Program-made: the position numbers and the translations under genes | NCBI GenBank assembly: GCA_949987705.1 | Contig: CATLJY010000109.1 | Coordinates: 27,615 to 91,614, forward strand | Source of the DNA: Thereva unica | Lineage: Eukaryota > Arthropoda > Insecta > Diptera > Therevidae | Length of the DNA stretch: 64,000 nucleotides | Reading direction: 5' to 3' | The notes under the pieces: generated by a model | What the model was told of the DNA's origin: nothing | What the model saw: only the letters and a program-made list of their open reading frames with translations | The model's database searches: none | Part shown: piece by piece, positions 57,599-64,000 of the stretch | How positions within the stretch are numbered: position 1 is the stretch's first letter | How the letters are laid out: the number at the start of each line of letters is the position of its first letter

Positions 57599-58495
57599 AT
57601 AATTATTCATCTTTTTAACAAATTTATACTCTTTCGCCTTGTTTAAAAATAAATTGAACACAAATTCCCTTCCTTTTTTCATTTTTACGAGTGTTAAATA
57701 TTTAGACTTGCCTATATGAGATTTGCCTTGTTAAGATAAATAAAAATGATCATAAAGGATATGAAAATAAACTGCGGGGGTGTGTTGCCGGTATATTATA
57801 GTCCATTCAAAACGAACGTTTGGGTATTAAAACATAACACCTTTTTGAAACTATTTCCGCACATATTTTTTTGTATGCTGATTAGGGGCCACCCCCTAAT
57901 GTAGGGGTAGTTGAAAGTAGTTTTGTTTTGGCTTGAAAAGAGTTTATTTTTTTTATTTAATGTTAATTTTTCAAATTGTAGGGGTAGTTTTTACTCTTTA
58001 AGGGTTGAAAACAATTTATTTGTACCTGACCACGCATTCAATCAAAGAAGCCTAATTTTTTTTTTATTTTCGGTCCATTTAGGGGTGGTTTTAACTGTTT
58101 AGGATTATCCCTTATCATAAAATTGGGCTTGATTTGGTATAAATCAACCACTTTCGCCAATAAATATTGAAAAAAGTATATTCCATTGGGTTATTTTCGA
58201 TTATTATTGAAATTGTTGTTGTTGTTGAAATTGGATTTTGCATTTAAATAATGACACTCTATCATAAAAGAATGAGCAAGTTCATTCTTTTATGATGACT
58301 TGCCATAACTTTTCATAATTTCTCATTATCGTTTACACGGTCATAATTTGTTTCATTATTTCTAAGCTTTTTTAAGCTTTTTATGACAATAATTTTTGCC
58401 ATTTTTCATGACAGAAATAATGACACAAATTATGATCGTGTAAACGATTATGACAATTAATGACCAAAAAAATGACAAGCGTGTCATTCGTGTAA

Positions 58496-59079
58496 ATTCA
58501 CCATTACCGTTCTACTACATATGTATGTAGTAGTTTTACTACCTTTCTACAAAAAAAAATTATAATCTTCTACGCTACTACATCAAATTATCACACTACT
58601 ACCTTTTTTCGATAACTTTAAATTTTTTTATTTATGGATAAATCGACCCCAGCCTTAGAATAAAGAACTATAAAAAAGGCCTTGACCTACCTTTCATGTT
58701 TTTCAAACCCGTGTACGCGAACGTAGTGAAATCCGGGGTCAATGACTGTCGAGTGTCTGCTGACTGTGAAACCAGTCAGACTTTGTTTTTCATTAACTGA
58801 ACTAGTAAGTGGTGTAAATTTACCCATTATTATTTCAGCAGAAACATAACTCTACCCTGATTATGGCAATTCAATGTGAATACGGCATTAAAATGAACAC
58901 TTTTAATCTAACAATGTCGGGCTAGTTACACCATGTGTAAGTGATTTGCATTGAAGCGATTTGGCGTATATTATCATTTCCATTCATGAGCGTCATCCCA
59001 CTGTTGTACATTTAACGCTACATCTTGACAATAGTCAACGAGTTTATTTCAACGCATCGAATGGTTACTCAACGTCCTG
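58496..59079. other. Non-coding stretch; TAC-rich palindrome
   Basis: CTACTACATATGTATGTAGTAG at about 58513-58534 is nearly a perfect palindrome, followed by more CTAC repeats. Nothing else was recognised. Confidence 0.45.
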
Positions 59080-60249
59080 AAACACCTCTACCGACAAGTT
59101 TGATCAGTTTCTTTTCGATTTTCCAAAGCGATCCGATCCCTTTGAACATTGCTCCACTCTGAGATGTCACGTTATTACACTTGGAACGCTTCATCGAAGA
59201 ACGAAAAACGTCAGCAGTAAGGCTATGCGGTTTCTGATCATCCGGATGTGCGTTCTACTGAAGCTCTTGATCTTCTACTTGCGGTTGTTGCTGGTGAATG
59301 TTGGTGAGCCGTTATCATTTGAATCACTTCCAGCTCAATGGTGAAATGTTCCCAACACTTCATACTGCAACAGCTCAAATTGGTTCAAAACATTACTCGT
59401 TGGGACATGATAATCGCTGAATAAATTGTTTCTGCGTTTCCATGGTATATCGCACATTATTTGCTGTCCTTATTTTGACGTGCTTAACATCGAATGAAGG
59501 ACGCTTTCAATCGAAAATTGGAACATGATCATGAACACGATCGCCATCCATTGAACCAATCAGTTCGAGCGAATGTACCACTGTTGAACACAGAAGGAAG
59601 AGTATGATACAATAATGAAGGCAATTAATTATGGTGGCATTTCCTCGATGTGTCCGGTCTAACTGTGAAGATATTCTTCACAGCAATTGCTTCTTCTAGG
59701 ATAGCGACCATATTGCTAGAAGGATGCCGTTAAAATTTCAAACGACTGAAAAACCGGCTTATAACATTGCAAAATACTCAGCAATGGTTAAAGTTTTGGA
59801 AGAAAGTAAAATCATCATCCGGGATAAATGCACAATGGCGCACAAACGAAGATTGGAAGCACTGAAGCGAACTATGATAGATCTGCGTAATGACTCAAGA
59901 TTTTGGGAGGCGCGATTTCCGACAAACACAATCAGTCATTCCAAGATCCACCACTGATGATGAAATAAATGCTTGCCTCAAATGGTCGACTCTGTGGTGC
60001 TTTATGAAGAAACGACAGCTGATGATAAATACGCGAGTTGCCTTGCTAAATGATCCATCTGCCGAAGATTTCTCTAAGCAATTGCTGACTATCGGTAATG
60101 GCCGTGTTCCTGTCGACGAATCGAACGGATTGATTTCTCTTTCGCCGAATTTTTGCAATTCAATTTTCGATTCGTCTTGCACTCACTATGACGATCAACA
60201 AATCACTAGGCCAATCCTTGAGAGTTTTTTGCCTGAATCTAGAAAATGA
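59080..60249 (+). pseudogene. Helitron Rep/helicase remnant (PIF1-like helicase part)
   Basis: Across several frames the order is LLHLERFIEERKTSAVRLCG, FYLRLLLVNVG, then PLKFQTTEKPAYNIAKYSAM, IIIRDKCTMAHKRRLEALKR (Walker-B-like, with DE changed to DK), DFRQTQSVIPRST, DEINACLKWSTLW, NTRVALLNDPSAEDFSKQLL and TIGNGRVPVD. These are blocks of the PIF1-type helicase of animal Helitrons. A frame change lies near 59905 (RFWEARFP versus FGRRDFRQ) and many stops precede 59720. The Walker-A loop and Rep domain are not visible. A hairpin at 60261-60283 lies just downstream but lacks a following CTRRT end. Confidence 0.85.
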
Positions 60250-60260
60250 GTCAATTGTAC

Positions 60261-60283
60261 GTAGCATGTTCAGTTCATGCTAC
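60261..60283. repeat. 8-bp stem hairpin downstream of the Helitron remnant
   Basis: GTAGCATG (60261-60268) and CATGCTAC (60276-60283) enclose TTCAGTT. Helitron 3' ends carry such hairpins, but the CTRRT terminus about 10 nt downstream is missing, so the link is unproven. Confidence 0.5.
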
Positions 60284-63200
60284 CTCTTTTTCAAAAAGGT
60301 AGTAGATTTTACTAATCTCAAAATTCATGTTACGTTAACATTGGTGCTGGGTCAATATTTAGTTTCCTTAAACTTTGTTGGGAGAAGGATTGCTAGTAAC
60401 GAAATGTGGTTCGTTACACCTTTGACTTTCTGTTACTTTCTAGTTGTCCAGTTGGCTTTCTCGACTTTTGAGAAATTATATTTGAAGCAAAAATAAGGAC
60501 AATCGCTCTTCTTCTGTTGACATTTCCTAAAAGTTCATATATAAAGTGACTATTGGCGAGTAGCTAAAGTATTGTAGTAAGATTCAATGCAGCTCAGACT
60601 AATTTCAAATTTATCATCAGCAGGCCAACACGTAAGTAAGTTCGAAGTAGCCAAAGTAAGATGTAAAAGCTATAAGTAAATCTAATCTAGAAAATGATGA
60701 TGTTTACTATGAAGAACTTACAAATAAGAAGAGACTTATGTATAACTTTGTTAATTAGGAAAAATGTACATAATGTATGTTATGTAAATAAAAATTTCAT
60801 TCTTGAATTACTCACAAACAGTAAAAATTTTGGTTATAACCCGAAAAAAACAAAAATGATCATAAAAATGTCTCCTAAATAAATTTTAAAGTTAACCAAG
60901 ATTATATCCTTACAGGAGCACATAAGTGATCGCCTGCAGGACATAAGCATAGCATAAGGATGTCGATACATTGACCAATTGTACTCGTACCCAAAGAGAA
61001 ATATGGTTATTGCGACAGGGCATGTTCCCCGACGTAAACAAAATTTTCATGAAAAGCCATAAACGTAATAAAATAAATTTCCTCGATGCATGTATAGGAT
61101 ACTAAATCCATATAATGGCCTTAAAATTATGTATGTGCAGAGCAGCCCCCACTTTATTATCCACCTCGCTTGATTTCATTAATATTCCATTCGCGTTTTA
61201 GCATCTTCCTCTAAATCATTCCCAATACATTTTTATTCCTTCCATGGTCTATACGAGACTCGAACGAAAAGGGGCTCTATGAGCCCCTCTGGAACATGTG
61301 TATCTTACGTATTCCTTTATGATAACACAAAGTGATGTTTAAGAGGATCGACGTGAAAACTCTGAAATCCATCCCCACCTTTCTTTTGAAAAAAAAACCC
61401 ATCTCCCCACCCACAGCCATCGTGAAGCCCTGTTTCTTAGCGTACTACTACGCTCAGCCTACTTAGTGCTCCTTTGGGGGAGGTGTGAGCAAGCCGTGCC
61501 TACCCCAAAAAGATGTCTACTTCCTTGGTGGTAGCAATCTTCCAGACCTTCGGTTCTGTGTACTCCTGGATGCGTACATGAATATCAATGACGGGTCTAT
61601 GTGTGAGAATTTGTCTTATTTTTCCGGATGAAATTTTTGGACTTTTCCTCGCAAGGACTCAATACGATAATTGTCTTAGGCTGAGAGTTGGGACGCCCCT
61701 AGCGGAAGGGATGGATACCATATAATGCTGCCTCTAGGCTGTTTTTGATGAGGTGTTAGTGAGTTATTGCTGATATGAATTTGAGATTTCAGTCCGAAAA
61801 TGAGATAAAATCTTGAGATGAATTCTAATTCACATCCGCACTATCTGTTTTGTGTGCCGATAAAGGAGAAAAAAGTATTGTGTATATGTACACCCGGGCA
61901 TATATATAAAACCCAGACCAAGTTTCTCTGCAGGTTATTATGCCTTATTACGTAGAATGTAATTTAATGCGGGTTAGAGTGACGTGATACTATTTCAGCG
62001 AATTTCCCACTAAGTGAAACAGAAACGTGATTTGGCAGCGCGACATACAGTTTCAGCGCACCTAATCCTTTTCAATTCACGAATTACCCAAAAATTCTGA
62101 TTGACCTTAAGAGCCGATTACCAGGCTTTTACCAAATTAAAGCTAAAAGCACCGAAATCATGACTTGGCATCATAAAAATTGAACACCAATGTTTTTTTT
62201 CACCAGAATACGGCTCGCATGGGAGTGATGAAACTCGATTTTGGAATTCAATAAAGCTGCACATACGCGATTTTCGAACATGTTCACATTAGGCTGAAAT
62301 TTTATCCCAGGTCACTTTAGCTGGGGGAATACCTTACCAAATTGGCACAAGTGGCTACCTGCCAGCATAGTAAAAGTTCCGTAAATTGCATTTTGCGATT
62401 ACGGATAAAAACTGTGAATATAAAATAAATGCAATGCGCCATAAAAGTTTCCGGTGCTCGTCCTTTTGACAAGATGCTTGCACACTGCAGCACCCAACGT
62501 AGTTTGTGTGCCCCCCTCCGTCCCTTTTTGTGGGGATAATGGCGTACTGTAGTAAGACTAACTTTGAATTCGGTTTCACTGCATTGAGTTTAAATTAATC
62601 TTATTGGGATGGAGTCGGCAGAGGCTCTCCTTTCCGGGACTTTATTCCCTCGATGTTTGGATAAAAGTGGGAAATTCAATTCCTTTTTCTGCATCCTTTT
62701 TTGTTTGCTTGTTCGCAGAGTGAGAACAAATGGGCAAATCTAGGATCAATTTGTATTTTAATTGCTAGCGAGAATTTAGTACCTGAGCATATTTAGTTTT
62801 AATTCAATGCCGGCATCTGAGAATGTAGTGAAGGGGGACAATTAAACGCTTATTGAGGTTAAGGACTTTTTAGCCTGTTAAATTGTGAGGTTTACTGCAA
62901 CCATTGTATCCTTAAGAAGTTATAAAATTTTTATACTATGTCATTCAGGTCCTGGTGCAGGGTGTAGTGCTGTAGTTTGAGAGATAGAAGTGGATAAATA
63001 GTTTAAGCGGGTTCTGGAGTGCTCAAAAAACATATTACCCATTCGTTGAAGCTCTAGTATGTTGGAGAAGTTCGGAGCTACTTTAATATTGAGCCGAGTT
63101 GTTGTATTTATGAGTGAATTGGTGGACTGTACATAATATGCGTGAAAAAGAGAACTGCAAACAGTAGAAATGAAGCTAGAGATGATTTCGGGTGAGAAGC

Positions 63201-64000
63201 ATTACATATATGCAAGAAAATACGTATTTTAGTGAAACTATGGATGCGATAGTAAAACAAATTTATTCCTTAGCTCAAAATAGGAGATTTGATCCGGTTC
63301 CTAAATATGACTGGCTGGATGTAAAATATTTGCTCGCACTCTGCCTTTCTTACGCACAAGTTTTTCGTTAGTGCGGCTACAAATCGTCGGCCCTCAGCGC
63401 CAAAGTTGTCCCAGGCGCCAATTTTAATAGGACTTCCTGCCGTAATAGCGTTTCGTCCGTTTGTTCTCTAAACTTCCTTTTTTAAGGGAGGGTTGCCGGA
63501 GCTCTTGAGTAGTTTAGGGTCTTATGAGAATAAATCCTTATATACTAACAATTTTAATGCCTTAACTCTAAATAACTACTTATTATTCTTGGATACATGT
63601 TTCTACTAGTATGGCTAAGCAACTACCTACTTTTTTATCTCTGGATACATGTTGGTATCGGTAAGCAGCTACCTACTTATTAGTTATTAGAACACTGTCG
63701 GATCATACACCTCGACAAGGCTGGTCAACATTTCCCCTTGACACGGTATATTAAACGCTTCCAGGAATCTTGTCGGATCGTGACCCTCAACAAGGCTCAA
63801 GCTGGTGACATATACAAGCGTACATGCATTGCATTCAGAGGCTCCATGATATCCGGCGAATTTCCTCTGACCCATAATTACATGGTTGCGTTCCGTGCCG
63901 GGTTTCACACATAGCCCGAAAATCTAAGTAACGTGTTCATGTGTTTGTGTGCTCATGCTTGTGTGTGCTATCTCGAATGCGGCAATGCAAAAAAAGTTGA
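60284..64000. other. 3.7 kb with no gene I can name
   Basis: Short unrecognised frames only (60694-60882 plus, 62355-62579 minus, 63687-63908 minus). GGGGCTC...GAGCCCC forms a small hairpin at about 61272-61288. CTCGACAAGGCT/CTCAACAAGGCT with TCGGATC recurs at about 63700 and 63775. Confidence 0.3.

Larger units (their letters stand above)
56011..58495. mobile_element. 2.5-kb non-coding TIR element carrying nested MITEs
   Basis: TTACACGAATGACA at 56011-56024 is matched in reverse complement at 58482-58495. Further ACACG and TGACA/GTCAT words follow on both inner sides (TTCACACGACTC on the left, TTTACACGATCATAATT on the right). No coding frame and no clear target duplication, so the boundaries are approximate. 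The three smaller palindromic elements listed next lie inside. Confidence 0.55.

Noticed and set aside
60261..60283. Helitron 3' terminus
   Set aside because: A hairpin is present but no CTRRT end follows within the expected distance.
63687..63908. Short minus-strand gene with two similar SLVE..DPT segments
   Set aside because: The repeat in the protein comes from a short DNA repeat, and no start, splice or homology support exists.

Overview
This window is eukaryotic, most likely insect genomic DNA, and I recognise no host gene, rRNA or ordinary tRNA in it. The sequence is AT-rich, coding remnants are split by short introns or broken by frameshifts, and nearly everything recognisable is a transposable element. 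The mix points to an arthropod: Transib, PIF/Harbinger, R1-, I/LOA- and RTE-like non-LTR elements, BEL/Pao, Helitron and MITEs. A fly is plausible but not proven.

Left third (1-22 kb). The main feature is a complete Transib DNA transposon at 2301-6401. It has CACAGTG-type terminal inverted repeats (TIRs), a 5-bp CATCG target duplication (TSD) and a nine-exon minus-strand transposase gene with no stop in the modelled frame. Transib is the superfamily from which the RAG1 V(D)J recombinase descends. To its right lie the first copy of a dispersed non-coding repeat with about 146-bp internal tandem units (6.9-8.3 kb), an RTE-like reverse-transcriptase (RT) remnant (10.1-10.7 kb), a decayed PIN/FEN-like nuclease pseudogene (16.4-17.5 kb), and a broken I/LOA-like non-LTR copy (19.6-21.1 kb). 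A 389-bp MITE with a 10-bp TSD sits inside that last copy.

Middle (22-37 kb). This part holds a second copy of the dispersed repeat abutting a long foldback hairpin, a 305-bp palindromic MITE, two tRNA-like units in tandem, and a 592-bp tandem duplication whose copies differ at one base. It also has two head-to-head non-LTR remnants, a mariner-type MITE inside an AT microsatellite, and a G-rich Harbinger MITE with TAA target duplications.

37-44 kb is a nest. A dispersed repeat (36608-37185 plus 43345-43575) is split by an unclassified CCCAGCAG-ended transposon (37186-43340). That element's transposase-like remnant is itself split by a non-LTR retrotransposon (38049-40768, 14-bp TSD) and by a second, non-autonomous Transib-type element (40882-42770, TSD CGGTT). 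Each junction can be undone cleanly.

Right part (44-64 kb). A nearly complete PIF/Harbinger element (48381-51239) carries an intact DDE transposase with three exons and a frame-damaged Myb/SANT-like partner gene. Further right are a BEL/Pao RT remnant (55.1-55.9 kb), a 2.5-kb TIR element containing smaller nested MITEs (56.0-58.5 kb), and a Helitron helicase pseudogene (59.1-60.25 kb). The last 3.7 kb shows nothing I can name.
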